Source: an uncultured Sphingomonas sp.
GTDB lineage: Bacteria > Pseudomonadota > Alphaproteobacteria > Sphingomonadales > Sphingomonadaceae
Assembly (NCBI GenBank): GCA_913774925.1
Contig: CAJYKB010000052.1
Span: 1 to 62,864, forward strand
Direction of reading: 5' to 3'
Length of the DNA: 62,864 nucleotides
The notes below the pieces were generated by a model. That model saw nothing but the letters and a program-made list of their open reading frames with translations. It ran no database searches and was not told where the DNA came from. Below are positions 17,271 through 25,973 of this stretch, in pieces. A program made the translations under genes and the position numbers. Positions within the stretch are counted from its first letter, which is position 1, and every line of letters begins with the position of its first letter.

Positions 17271-17360
17271 ATGCCCGCTATGTCACGCCGACGGCCCGCA
17301 GGGAAGCGGCCATATCGGGTGATCGACCCGAACCGTCGGCTTGCCACGAGCCGTCGGTGA
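17271..17360 (+). CDS. Candidate basic microprotein (29 residues)
   Basis: A short frame (MPAMSRRRPAGKRPYRVIDP...) with a strong GGGAGGG immediately ahead of its ATG and a stop at 17358-17360. It lies 30 bases before the zinc-ribbon gene, on the same strand, and could be its leader. Only the ribosome site supports it. Confidence 0.3.
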   Translation: MPAMSRRRPAGKRPYRVIDPNRRLATSRR

Positions 17361-17389
17361 CAGCATCCACTCGTCGGGAGACATGCAAA

Positions 17390-17557
17390 ATGATGCGATG
17401 GGTGGAGTCGGGCGCCGCGCTCTTGCGCAGGCTATTCATCGACGAACGGGGGGCGCTTGGTCCGGGGGAGCGATGCTGCTTCTGTGACAAACAGGCGACC
17501 ATGCACGGAATGAACGGCCCGGTGTGCCAAGAGCATTGGGGCCAGGAACAGTGGTGA
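17390..17557 (+). CDS. Small putative zinc-binding protein
   Basis: A 55-residue protein with a ribosome site GGGAG nine bases before the ATG at 17390. The second half reads CCFCDKQATMHGMNGPVCQE then HW: a CxxC plus C/H pair that could hold one zinc ion. The first half is a short amphipathic helix. No family recognised. It sits between the methylase and the late operon. Confidence 0.5.
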   Translation: MMRWVESGAALLRRLFIDERGALGPGERCCFCDKQATMHGMNGPVCQEHWGQEQW

Positions 17558-17565
17558 CCTGACGG

Positions 17566-17832
17566 TCACAGAGAACCGGTCCGGGCGGCGCGCGCCACCT
17601 GCGCTTCCATAATACGGAGCAGCTTGCGGAGCGTGAGACCCCGCTGCGCTGCGTTCGGATTGTCGGCGCATCGCCAGAAGAGAGAAAGCGTCTCGGCATC
17701 AGCGTACGGCAGCAGCACGCGCAGCGCGAGGCGAATACTATCCGGCTGCCGCTCCGTCGCCGGCAGCGGTCGGCACGTCTCCCGAAGGATGGTGAGCGCG
17801 AGAGCTGCCGTCTTGCGTTCGCGCATTGTCAT
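17566..17832 (-). CDS. Hypothetical small helical protein downstream of the SGNH gene
   Basis: An 88-residue protein, basic, almost entirely helical by composition (LALTILRETCRPLPATERQP, then a C-terminal LTLRKLLRIMEAQVARAA). No family recognised. It follows the SGNH hydrolase gene on the same strand after 42 bases and may be the last gene of the late operon. Two in-frame ATGs are two codons apart at the start; no strong ribosome site. Confidence 0.45.
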   Translation of the reverse strand: MTMRERKTAALALTILRETCRPLPATERQPDSIRLALRVLLPYADAETLSLFWRCADNPNAAQRGLTLRKLLRIMEAQVARAARTGSL

Positions 17833-17874
17833 CCGGCGCGAATAGCGAGAACAAAACGTGATTCGCTAGAGCCA

Positions 17875-19560
17875 TCACCACCCCGGCATGGCCGTTCGGA
17901 CCGCGTCGCGCAGGACGTAGATGCCGCCCAGACCAGGCGAGGTGGTGTTTAAAGCGGCGGGGTGCAACCCGTCGCTGGTGAAGGCGTCGGTCGTCGCACC
18001 GCTGTTCGTGAGGTGCGTCGAGCCCTCGCCCGCGCGCCAGACGCCGCTGTCACGCGCGGTTTCGGCGTTGTCGGCGGCGTCGAACACGAAGTCGACGCCG
18101 CTGATGCCGCCGCGGAGGGTGGCGTTGAATTGCGACCGGATCGACGACGAACCGCCGGTAAAGGCGCCGCTCGGGGTGGTCCGGATCGTCTGATTGGCGG
18201 TCGTCTTCCAGCCGTCGCTGCTGGTCGTGTACGGCGTCAGCGTCGCCCAGATGACCTTCACGCCCGGGACCGCGGTCTTGAAGCCCTGCGCGATCGAGGA
18301 GACGTTGCCAGCGAGCTGCGCAGCGGTACGACTCGCGGTAAGGTCGTTGATGCTCCAGTCGGAGAAAATGTGCGTGACGCCGATCTTCGCGAGTAGGGCG
18401 GCGCGTCGAGTGAAATTCGCAGGGACGTTGTTCATTGCCGTCGTGCCGGCGATGCCCAGGTTGATGTAGGGGTAGCTGCCGCTCACGGCCTTGCCTAGGT
18501 AACCGATATTGCCGTGCCCGCTCGCGATCGCGTCGAGCGCATCGGTCGATCCCATGATGAGGCTGTCACCCACGCCGGCGAATGCCTTGGCGACGGGCGA
18601 GCCGGAGAAGGCGGTCGCCTTGATCGCGACCGGTCCGTAACCGCGCCGCGTCGACGACGGCGCGGCGTTCGTAATCGTCCCCGACGCGGTCCGGTCGACG
18701 CCGGTCGAGAAGTCGGCCGCCTCGCCCATTCCCGACCCGCCCGACGCGGCGATTAGATAGCCTTGCGGCCACTTCCCGCCGCTGGCGACCGAGACGAAGG
18801 TTCGCACCCAATATTGGGCGCCGGCGGGGATCGCCGTCGCCAGCGTCGCCTCGTCGCTTTCCGCGAGACTGGACGATCCCGACGCCGCGATCGCGACTGA
18901 GGACGCGCCGGAGAAGGTCAGTGGAGTGAAGGTGCCTGCCGGATACTCCACCGCCGCGCGGACGGTGATGCTATTGTAGCCGTCCTGCTCGTTCGTCTGG
19001 TTGGCGAACCAATTCGTGAAATAGCCGCGCAGCTTCGTGACCGTCGCGCCGGTCTCGTTGAAGCTGCCGATCCGGGAGTTGCTGTCGGTGTCGGTGCCGT
19101 CGGATCCGGTGTACCCGCCGTACCCCATTTGATTGTAGCGCGACCCCATCAGCAACGCGCTCGGCGCGGCCGACGCGCCGATCGTCAGCACCAGCGGCGC
19201 GCTGATCGTGATCGTCTGGTCGGCGTTGGTGACGGTGCAAGTGGTCGCCGGCGTGTAGGTCCCGGCAGCTACCGAGGCCGCGGCCTTCGTCACCACGCCG
19301 GTACCGCCGACCTGTGCGAAATTGGACTGGCTGCTGATCGTCCAGCTACAGCCCGACAGCGTCGACGCCGGCCTGGCGACCTGCGAACCGGTCGCCGCGT
19401 CGGACAGCGATCCCCCGGTGAGCGAGGAGAGCGACGGCATGCCGCCCCCGCCGCCCGATCCGCCCACCCCAACGCCGACACCGACGCCGATGCGCTGCGC
19501 GTACACCGGCGCGACGAGCAGCGCACCCGCGACGAGGGCAGGGACGAGACGCCGCAGCAT
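17875..19560 (-). CDS. SGNH/GDSL-type hydrolase with signal peptide
   Basis: A 561-residue protein with a signal peptide (MLRRLVPALVAGALLVAPVYA) and a Gly/Val-rich linker (VGVGVGVGGSGGGGG), then a Ser/Thr-rich beta region. A C-terminal SGNH hydrolase domain has block I GVGDSLIMGS (about 325), a Gly block INLGIAGTTA, block III SINDL (about 405) and block V SDGLHPA (about 530), so the Ser, Gly, Asn and Asp-x-x-His residues are all present. SGNH enzymes in phage tails or secreted forms remove acetyl or acyl groups from surface polysaccharides. The start ATG at 19560 overlaps the upstream stop (TGATG). A signal peptide is unusual for a virion protein, so a role in the lysogen's envelope is possible. 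Confidence 0.8.
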   Translation of the reverse strand: MLRRLVPALVAGALLVAPVYAQRIGVGVGVGVGGSGGGGGMPSLSSLTGGSLSDAATGSQVARPASTLSGCSWTISSQSNFAQVGGTGVVTKAAASVAAGTYTPATTCTVTNADQTITISAPLVLTIGASAAPSALLMGSRYNQMGYGGYTGSDGTDTDSNSRIGSFNETGATVTKLRGYFTNWFANQTNEQDGYNSITVRAAVEYPAGTFTPLTFSGASSVAIAASGSSSLAESDEATLATAIPAGAQYWVRTFVSVASGGKWPQGYLIAASGGSGMGEAADFSTGVDRTASGTITNAAPSSTRRGYGPVAIKATAFSGSPVAKAFAGVGDSLIMGSTDALDAIASGHGNIGYLGKAVSGSYPYINLGIAGTTAMNNVPANFTRRAALLAKIGVTHIFSDWSINDLTASRTAAQLAGNVSSIAQGFKTAVPGVKVIWATLTPYTTSSDGWKTTANQTIRTTPSGAFTGGSSSIRSQFNATLRGGISGVDFVFDAADNAETARDSGVWRAGEGSTHLTNSGATTDAFTSDGLHPAALNTTSPGLGGIYVLRDAVRTAMPGW

Positions 19561-19904
19561 CAGAAACACCCAACGATCGAGGTGGCGGTGGTGCCCGTCG
19601 CCAACACCCGCCGCGCGCGCGCCGGCAGCAGCGAGGCCGCCGGCACCGCCTTCCAGGTCACTCCGGTCGCCGCGGCCGGCGCGTCGACGCCAATCATCGC
19701 GACGTCCCCGGCACCGCCGACATAGATCGCCTTCGGCACCTCGGTCAGGTCGGTGCTGTCGGACGGCGTGATGGTCGTCCAGCGCCGGCACGGCGACTGG
19801 ACGGTGTCGCCGTATCCGGAGAAGCGATCGGCCTGGGCGTCGGCCGCGCTCGCGGTGACGAACGCGAGGGCGAAGACGCCGGCGCGCAGGATCCTGTGAA
19901 GCAT
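19560..19904 (-). CDS. Spike-base-protein-like (RCAP_Rcc01079-type) protein with signal peptide
   Basis: A 114-residue protein. After a signal peptide (MLHRILRAGVFALAFVTASAADAQA) it follows the pattern of the small gene-transfer-agent spike base protein: TITPSDSTDLTEVPKAIYVG, then GDVAMIGVD, and the end LPARARRVLATGTTATSIVG. In GTAs that protein anchors head spikes. AAAGGGA precedes the ATG at 19904 at good spacing. Here it is coupled to an SGNH hydrolase and carries an export signal, so it may instead form a scaffold at the cell surface. The family match is by eye. Confidence 0.65.
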   Translation of the reverse strand: MLHRILRAGVFALAFVTASAADAQADRFSGYGDTVQSPCRRWTTITPSDSTDLTEVPKAIYVGGAGDVAMIGVDAPAAATGVTWKAVPAASLLPARARRVLATGTTATSIVGCF

Positions 19905-19933
19905 GTCGGTCCCTTTCATGGTGGGAGCGCGCG

Positions 19934-20233
19934 TCAGCGCGCCATGGCGCTGCGGAGCGCCTTCAGCTGGGCGTCGACCTGCGCAATCGCCGCGGCGCGC
20001 TGGTGAGCTGTCGTGGCGGTGCGCGAGCAATCGATCGCCGTGCCGAGCGCGGCCAGAGTCGCGCGCGCGCGGACCTGGCGCTCGGGTGGCAAGAGGGCAA
20101 GCAGCGGCTCGGCCGTGCTCGCGACGCGCTCGAATCCGGCCTGATGCCGGTCGAGCGTGCGCGTTTGCGACGTCGTCGTGGCGCAGCTCGCCAGCGCCAG
20201 CACGCCGATCGCGGCGACGATCACCCGCCTCAT
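19934..20233 (-). CDS. Small lipoprotein of the lysis cassette
   Basis: A 99-residue protein beginning MRRVIVAAIGVLALASCATT: a lipoprotein signal with lipobox LASC. The mature part is helical. Its ATG overlaps the stop of the amidase gene (ATGA). By position it could be an outer-membrane spanin (Rz1-like) component, though it is longer than usual for Rz1 and not proline-rich; the membrane-anchored helical protein at 21054-21317 could be its inner-membrane partner. That pairing is inference. Confidence 0.65.
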   Translation of the reverse strand: MRRVIVAAIGVLALASCATTTSQTRTLDRHQAGFERVASTAEPLLALLPPERQVRARATLAALGTAIDCSRTATTAHQRAAAIAQVDAQLKALRSAMAR

Positions 20234-21030
20234 CGGCCGAGGCCCTGATACTCGGCGCGCGCGTCGAAGCTCGGGCACGCCTTCATCCATTCGTTCGGCG
20301 TGATCACACCGTCACCATTGCGGTCAGGCGAATAGTCGCGGTGCCCCTTGATCTCTGCCAGCCGGAAACGCTGGCGCAGCGCGAGCAGCAGCTCCACCAT
20401 TGACGCCCTCTGCGCCGCGGTGCGCGTATCCGCCGGCGTCTTCCCGTCCGCGGCCAGGCCACCGACGTAGCAGATGCCGATCGAGCGAGCATTGTGATCC
20501 GCGACATGCGCGCCGGCGAGGCGCAGCGGCCGGCCGACCTCGATCGTGCCGTCCAGATCGATCACGAAGTGGTATCCGATGTCGCTCCAGCCCTTTGCCA
20601 GGTGCCACGCCCGGATCGTGGCGGCGCGCAAGTCACGCCCCGCCGGCGTCGCGGAGCAGTGGATCGCGATCGAGGTGATCGCACGGGCGACCGGCGCCCG
20701 GACGGCCTCCCCCCAAGTCAGCTGCGCCGCTGCCGGTGCCGACGTCGCGAGCAGGCCCAGCCGCGGCGCGGTCGACGCCGCCAGCCGCTGCCCGACCGCG
20801 GGCTGGTGCGCCCCGCGCGCGATCACGATACCGACAAAGAGCGCGAGGGAGATCCACGACTGGACGTGCGCGGGGATCAGCTGGCGCAGCTCGGGCGGCA
20901 GCGTTTGCCAGATCGCCTGCGCCTGCGCGGGGTCAAGCGTCAGCAGCAGGCCGGACAGCGCAACGCCCAGCGCGGCGAGTTGGACGGACCAGGCGCGCGC
21001 CAAGGCGCGCCACTTTGCGGGTAGCGTCAT
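20230..21030 (-). CDS. Endolysin: N-acetylmuramoyl-L-alanine amidase with N-terminal membrane domain
   Basis: A 266-residue protein. Residues 1-85 hold two hydrophobic segments (about 15-35 and 58-75) resembling small phage holins. Residues about 115-260 form an Amidase_2 domain: TSIAIHCSATPAGRDL with the first zinc His, GYHFVIDLDGTIEVGRPL, GAHVADHNARSIGICYVGG with another His, and KGHRDYSPD then KACPSFD at the end. It cuts the bond between muramic acid and L-alanine. A DRNGDGVITPNEW loop near the end has EF-hand-like spacing and may bind calcium. The joined membrane and lytic parts suggest a holin-endolysin fusion or a membrane-anchored enzyme. Confidence 0.88.
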   Translation of the reverse strand: MTLPAKWRALARAWSVQLAALGVALSGLLLTLDPAQAQAIWQTLPPELRQLIPAHVQSWISLALFVGIVIARGAHQPAVGQRLAASTAPRLGLLATSAPAAAQLTWGEAVRAPVARAITSIAIHCSATPAGRDLRAATIRAWHLAKGWSDIGYHFVIDLDGTIEVGRPLRLAGAHVADHNARSIGICYVGGLAADGKTPADTRTAAQRASMVELLLALRQRFRLAEIKGHRDYSPDRNGDGVITPNEWMKACPSFDARAEYQGLGR

Positions 21031-21053
21031 AGTATCGGTCCTTTCGGAAGAAA

Positions 21054-21317
21054 TCAGGGGCGGTCGGACGTCCGGCGCAGGATCAGGTCGAGCTTGGCGT
21101 TCGCCGCCGCGATCTGGCGCACCATCTCAAACTGTTGCTCACTTCGCCTGTCGAGCTGCTGCTCGATCTGCGTGATGCGTCGCTCGCTGTCGGCGGCTCC
21201 GCGCCGCAGCTCGGCGCGGGTGTCGCCCGCACTGAAGACGGTGAAGGCGATCGTCAGCAGCAGTGCGGCCACCGGAATGAATTGCAGCCAGGCCGGCTGC
21301 CTCTGCGGGCTGGGCAT
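21054..21317 (-). CDS. Small membrane-anchored coiled-coil protein (holin/spanin-like)
   Basis: An 87-residue protein with one transmembrane helix (about 10-29, WLQFIPVAALLLTIAFTVFS) followed by a charged coiled coil (ELRRGAADSERRITQIEQQL). GAGGAG lies ahead of the ATG at 21317. The layout (N-in helix, periplasmic coiled coil) is that of an i-spanin or a one-helix holin partner; it stands just before the endolysin. Confidence 0.6.
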   Translation of the reverse strand: MPSPQRQPAWLQFIPVAALLLTIAFTVFSAGDTRAELRRGAADSERRITQIEQQLDRRSEQQFEMVRQIAAANAKLDLILRRTSDRP

Positions 21318-21327
21318 GGTGTGCTCC

Positions 21328-23274
21328 TCAGGCGACCTGGACGCCGTTGATCTTGAAATCGTCGTTGGTGGGACTGATCCCTGCGGGATCATCGGTGCCG
21401 TAGACCGCGCGCGCATAGGCGCCGGTCGTCGCCTGCGTCGTGCGCCCGGTACGGTCAGTGCCGCCGTTGTAGTAGCCGGCATCGGTACGCATGTCGCTGT
21501 AGGTGTGGATGTCGGCGCGATTGTAGGTCGCGCTCGCCTTGCCGGCGGGATTGCTGAAGAAGCACGCGTGCGTCGCGCGGTTGATCGCCGCATTGTACGG
21601 GATGCCGTAGGTGACGTGCAGGTCGATCACGCACTCGGTCGCGCCGGGCAGCATCTGGAGCGCGGCGCGGGGCTTGTCGGGCGGCGGCACCGCGGCGCTG
21701 ACGCCCTGGAGCGTGCCGACGTTTCCCGTGTCTTCCGCCGCGCAGGCGGTCAGCGAATGACCGCGGCCGGCGATCGCCCAGCCGCTCAGGAAGCTCTCTT
21801 GTACGCGACAGTTGTTGAACTTCAGGATGCTGCTTTCGTAGCCGAGATACACCAGCACGCCGGCATCGAACCCGTCGGCAGTCTGCGGCACCGCGAAGCC
21901 GCCGGAAAAGCTGAACTTGCCGTTGTTGATGTTGTTGCCGGCGCTGCCGTAGTCGCAGAACACGGCGCAGCCTGACGCGTCGATCACGTAGAGGCTGCTG
22001 ATCGCCATGTCGTAACCGTGGGAGCGGAAGCCACAGCCCGCCGCCTTCACGATATTGATGTTCCCGAAAATGCCATTCCCCTGCCCGAAATGGCAAAGGG
22101 CGTCGCCGTTTGTCTCCCAAAGGTGAACGCCCTCGATGTGCGGGAAGGGATCGGTGTAGAAATACGACCCGAAGCCCGCGGTGTAATCGAGCACGATCCC
22201 GCGCTGCGTCGCGCCTTGCAGGTTCTTCAGCCCGTAGACGCCCATGTTTACGAAGACGGCAAAATCGTCCTGCTTTCGCGTGTGCGTGATCGTCGGGAGG
22301 CCGGAGGAGCTGGGCTTGCGGCAGATGACCGACTGGCGGGGACCGTAACCGAACAGGGCGGTGCGCGCCGGCAGCTGGAGGTTGTCGGTCAGATAATAAC
22401 CCGGCGGCAGCTCGACGACGCCGCCGAACCCGTTCGACGACAGCGCGGCGAGCGGGGCCGCCGCCTGAAGCGCCAGCCGCAGCCCCACCGTGTCATCGGT
22501 CCCCCAGGCAATGTGAAGACCGCTCGCACCGTAGCTTGCCGCGCTGGTCCCGCCCTCCACCGCCGGCCCGAAGGTGATCTCCCCGGCCGATACGACACTG
22601 GTGATCTTGCGCGGCATCGTCCCGCGCCCGGCACCCCTGTTCCCGATGAAGAGGAGCTTGCCGACGTCCGCCGGCACCCACGGGTTCGATGCTGATTTCA
22701 AGGTATTCGAATAAAGTGCGACCACTCCGTCGCGGACCTCGCGCAGGTCGCCTTTGCAGTTGTAGGGCGCCTCCTTGACGTTGATTTTGCCGGTCGTCAG
22801 CCGGGTGAACGCCGACAGCGCCAGCCCCGTCCGCACTCCGGCGCGCGAAATCTCGATCAGGTCGGTCGCGAAGGCTTCGGCGACCCGCGGTAGCTCGGGA
22901 ATGGGATTCGGCAGGACAGCGGGTGCGTACCGCTTTGGAGTGCCGTCAGGCGCAACGCCAAGGAGCCTAACTCCCGCGCCAGCGTCGGCCGCGCTCGCAT
23001 CAAGCAGCGCGGCGACACCCGCCGCATCGAGGCCGCCTACGCCGGCGCCGCCCGAGCCGGCCAGCGCCGCGATCGCCGCCGGCGACGGCACGAGCCGCAC
23101 CGTACCGTCGTTCGCGGTCAGCGGGTAACGCCCGTCGCCCTGCGGGCCGCCGGTCGCGGTCCCCGCCCACCATTCGACCGTCTGGACCTCGCGCAGCTCC
23201 CGCTTTCCCACCATCGTGTCGATGCGGGGGATGAGGGCATTGACCTGCGCCAGCAGATCGTCCGCGGTCGCCAT
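21328..23274 (-). CDS. Phage tailspike / right-handed beta-helix tail protein
   Basis: A 648-residue protein. Residues 1-40 form a short helical start (MATADDLLAQVNALIPRIDT) typical of tail-attachment ends; a Gly/Ala-rich linker follows. From about residue 225 the sequence has the look of a pectate-lyase-type beta-helix: SSNGFGGVVELPPGYYLTDN, LQLPARTALFGYG, then repeated Asn/Gly/Asp turns. Such spikes bind and often depolymerise host surface polysaccharide, deciding host range. Start overlaps the upstream stop (TGATG at 23272-23276). Substrate unknown. Confidence 0.8.
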   Translation of the reverse strand: MATADDLLAQVNALIPRIDTMVGKRELREVQTVEWWAGTATGGPQGDGRYPLTANDGTVRLVPSPAAIAALAGSGGAGVGGLDAAGVAALLDASAADAGAGVRLLGVAPDGTPKRYAPAVLPNPIPELPRVAEAFATDLIEISRAGVRTGLALSAFTRLTTGKINVKEAPYNCKGDLREVRDGVVALYSNTLKSASNPWVPADVGKLLFIGNRGAGRGTMPRKITSVVSAGEITFGPAVEGGTSAASYGASGLHIAWGTDDTVGLRLALQAAAPLAALSSNGFGGVVELPPGYYLTDNLQLPARTALFGYGPRQSVICRKPSSSGLPTITHTRKQDDFAVFVNMGVYGLKNLQGATQRGIVLDYTAGFGSYFYTDPFPHIEGVHLWETNGDALCHFGQGNGIFGNINIVKAAGCGFRSHGYDMAISSLYVIDASGCAVFCDYGSAGNNINNGKFSFSGGFAVPQTADGFDAGVLVYLGYESSILKFNNCRVQESFLSGWAIAGRGHSLTACAAEDTGNVGTLQGVSAAVPPPDKPRAALQMLPGATECVIDLHVTYGIPYNAAINRATHACFFSNPAGKASATYNRADIHTYSDMRTDAGYYNGGTDRTGRTTQATTGAYARAVYGTDDPAGISPTNDDFKINGVQVA

Positions 23275-25973
23275 CAGATCACCGCCCGCTTCAGCTCGGT
23301 CACCTCAAGAACCGAGCCTGCCTTCACGATCAGCGGGAAATTGTCCTCTTCCTGGTTTGTCGCAGCGAACGCGACCTTGTGGTTGCCGGCCGAGATTCCC
23401 TCCAGGTACAGGAAGGGCGTGATCGGCATCCGGGCGTTTCCTCCCACCAGCACGATGTTGACGGCGCCGGCGGAGTAGGAGGTCGCGTTGTCGATGACGA
23501 ACGCGCCGGCGAATTGAAGGTCGTCGGCCGACTGGAAACTGCCGAAGAAGTTGAGCTTCAGCGTGCTGCTGGCCTCGTCCTTGACGAAGTCCAGCTCGGC
23601 GACCGTGGTCGTTGCATTCCGGGCGATCTGCACGTCTGCGGTCAGCGTGATGAAACGCGTCTTCGACACCGCGGCCGACTTGATATTGCCTGCCTCGATG
23701 CTCTCCGCCTCGACCCGCTGGGCGTAGATCGTGCCGGCGAGCCTCCACCGCCCGTTCGCGTAGGTCAGCGCCTGGACTGGATTGCCGCCCGCCGGATCGA
23801 CGAAGGTCAGCTCGTCGGCGACCATCTTGATCGCCGATCGGCGCGTCACCCCGTCCGCGCTGACCGCGAAGGCGCCGAACACGCCGTTCGCGTCGGCGCG
23901 CAGGATCGCCTTGGCATAGGTCTGGCCGTCGCCGATGAAGACGTCCTGAAGGAATTTGACCGACACGGTCGCGCCGTCGGTGACGAGGCCGATGTCCGAC
24001 AGGCGCGTCGCCAGCGACTTCTGCGGGCTCACCAGCACCCGGTCGAGCGCCATCGTGTACGCCGTGCCGGTGCTCGACTTCGCGAAGATCGCCTTGAAAT
24101 CGGCCGCCGTGGCGAAACCGCTGTCCGGGTTCGTGGCCTGGTCGCGGAAGGCGAGGAACGCGGTGCCGACCGGCTGGCCGGCGACCAGCGTTCGCGCATC
24201 GAACGCCGCGAGCAGGTCATCCTGGCGGAGGGATTCGGCGAGGATCCCCGCCGTGTTGACGTCGAGGCTCGCCAGCACCTCGACCACCGGCCGCGCGCCC
24301 ACGTTGGTGCCGATCGGCGCGCCCTTGGTCGCGCCGTCCTGCGGCTTGCCATCGCCCGTCACCCCCGCCCACGTCGACGTCGTGCCCGCCTCGGTGATCC
24401 CCTGCACCAGCGGCCACAGCTTGGGGTCGTACGTCGTGGGCGCCGCGGCCTGCACCGGCGCCGCGTCGGTATTGTCCGCGGCGTAGATCGCCACGGCCTC
24501 CTCGCGGAGCATCATCGGCACCTTGCCGTCGACCTGGATCGCCATGTCGGCGATCCGGAAGAGCTTCTGCCCCCACCCCAGCGGGCCGAAGGTCAGGCGG
24601 ATAACGTCGCCCTTCTGGTACTTCCACGCGGCCGAGCTGAAGACCGCGGTGAAGGTGCCGGCGTACAGCATCCGCATCAGCCGTAGTTTGGCGAGGCGCT
24701 GCGCCTGGCTGGCCGACTGGACCATGCCCAGGTTCACCGTCTGCGCCCGGTCGATCCCGTCCGGGCTGGCGATGCGGATCTCGGGGAAGTCGACCAGCTG
24801 ATACAGCGAAGTCGGCGACGCATCGATGTAGCCGCCGCGCACGACATTCACGCGGTCCGGCAGGTCAAGCGACTGCTTCCAGGTGAACGCACCCAGCACG
24901 TCGCCGGTGAAGAGGTCGCCCGCCGGCGCCGCGAGATCGTTGTGCAGGACAGTGATGCGGATGCGGCCGTCGACGTCGTCGAGCGTCGCATTCATCGCCG
25001 CCTTCAGATTGTCCTGGACGGCGCCGGGGTCGTCGCCCTCGCTGAAGATACCATCGCTGCGGTACCGCGGCTCGGTGCCGCCGGCCGCGCGCGCGACCGG
25101 TTCGTCGCAGAGGTTCGCGGCGGTGATAAAGCTGGCGAGATTGATGCGCGCCGGGGGCACGCCCTTCCCCACCGCCAGCTTCCCGTTGATCCGCCAGCCG
25201 AGCAGGTACCAAAGCGACTGCAGCGCCGGATTGCGCGACGCGTTCGGGTTCCATGCCCAGGTCGACTGGTCGTCGGCTCGCATCGGCCCCGATCCGCCCG
25301 GGACGGTGCTGTCGAGCCGCGGATCGTAGGTCGCCGCCCCGTCGCCGATGATCGTCACGCGCGACGGGACCGATTGCGCGAACGGGCTTTCGGCCTTCTT
25401 GCCGTTGCCGGTCAGCTTGTACCGGAAATAGACATAGGCGCAGCCGGTGTAGCGCCGGCTCGATCCCATCCGCGGGCTGATGTTGATCGCGTTCGCCGCG
25501 CTGCCTTCCAGCACCGGCGTGACCGACAGGTAGCCCGCGAAGTCGCCCTGCGCGCCGCCCGCCGACGTCCAGGCGAGCTTGTCGTCGAACCAGATCTCAC
25601 GGATCGCCGCGATGCGGTGGCTGGCGACGACGACGAAGCGGTGCAGATAGGCCTGCGCGTCCGTCAGCTCCTGGTCGCGCAGGTCCGTCGCCATCGCGGT
25701 CGTGCCGAAGATAGTTTTGCGCGGCGTTCGCGGGTCGATCGAGACGGTGAGCCGGTCGGCCGTCGCCGCGCTGGCGGTGGGCGCCGAAGGCTTCGCCGAC
25801 AGCAACGAGGAGCCGACGTTCGCCACCATGCTCGCGGCAAACAGGGCGCTGGCGGACACACCGAACGCGGTGGTCGATAGCGCCAGCCCGAGACCCAGCG
25901 CTGCGCCGCCGGTGACGATCGCCAGCCCCGCAACAGCAAGCGCGGTACCGGCGATCTTGAGCGCCTTCGCCAT
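23274..25973 (-). CDS. Tail tip / host-specificity protein (gpJ-like)
   Basis: An 899-residue protein. A hydrophobic Ala/Gly-rich N-terminus (about 5-55) leads into RLTVSIDPRTPRKTIFGTTA, followed by long beta-rich domains typical of the central tail-tip hub of lambda-like phages. The C-terminal 250 residues hold a receptor-binding-type region with GNIKSAAVSKTRFITLTADV, the kind of sequence where host range varies. It would sit at the tip between tape measure and tailspike and contact the cell. The start overlaps the upstream stop by TGATG. Confident by size, position and composition. Confidence 0.85.
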   Translation of the reverse strand: MAKALKIAGTALAVAGLAIVTGGAALGLGLALSTTAFGVSASALFAASMVANVGSSLLSAKPSAPTASAATADRLTVSIDPRTPRKTIFGTTAMATDLRDQELTDAQAYLHRFVVVASHRIAAIREIWFDDKLAWTSAGGAQGDFAGYLSVTPVLEGSAANAINISPRMGSSRRYTGCAYVYFRYKLTGNGKKAESPFAQSVPSRVTIIGDGAATYDPRLDSTVPGGSGPMRADDQSTWAWNPNASRNPALQSLWYLLGWRINGKLAVGKGVPPARINLASFITAANLCDEPVARAAGGTEPRYRSDGIFSEGDDPGAVQDNLKAAMNATLDDVDGRIRITVLHNDLAAPAGDLFTGDVLGAFTWKQSLDLPDRVNVVRGGYIDASPTSLYQLVDFPEIRIASPDGIDRAQTVNLGMVQSASQAQRLAKLRLMRMLYAGTFTAVFSSAAWKYQKGDVIRLTFGPLGWGQKLFRIADMAIQVDGKVPMMLREEAVAIYAADNTDAAPVQAAAPTTYDPKLWPLVQGITEAGTTSTWAGVTGDGKPQDGATKGAPIGTNVGARPVVEVLASLDVNTAGILAESLRQDDLLAAFDARTLVAGQPVGTAFLAFRDQATNPDSGFATAADFKAIFAKSSTGTAYTMALDRVLVSPQKSLATRLSDIGLVTDGATVSVKFLQDVFIGDGQTYAKAILRADANGVFGAFAVSADGVTRRSAIKMVADELTFVDPAGGNPVQALTYANGRWRLAGTIYAQRVEAESIEAGNIKSAAVSKTRFITLTADVQIARNATTTVAELDFVKDEASSTLKLNFFGSFQSADDLQFAGAFVIDNATSYSAGAVNIVLVGGNARMPITPFLYLEGISAGNHKVAFAATNQEEDNFPLIVKAGSVLEVTELKRAVI

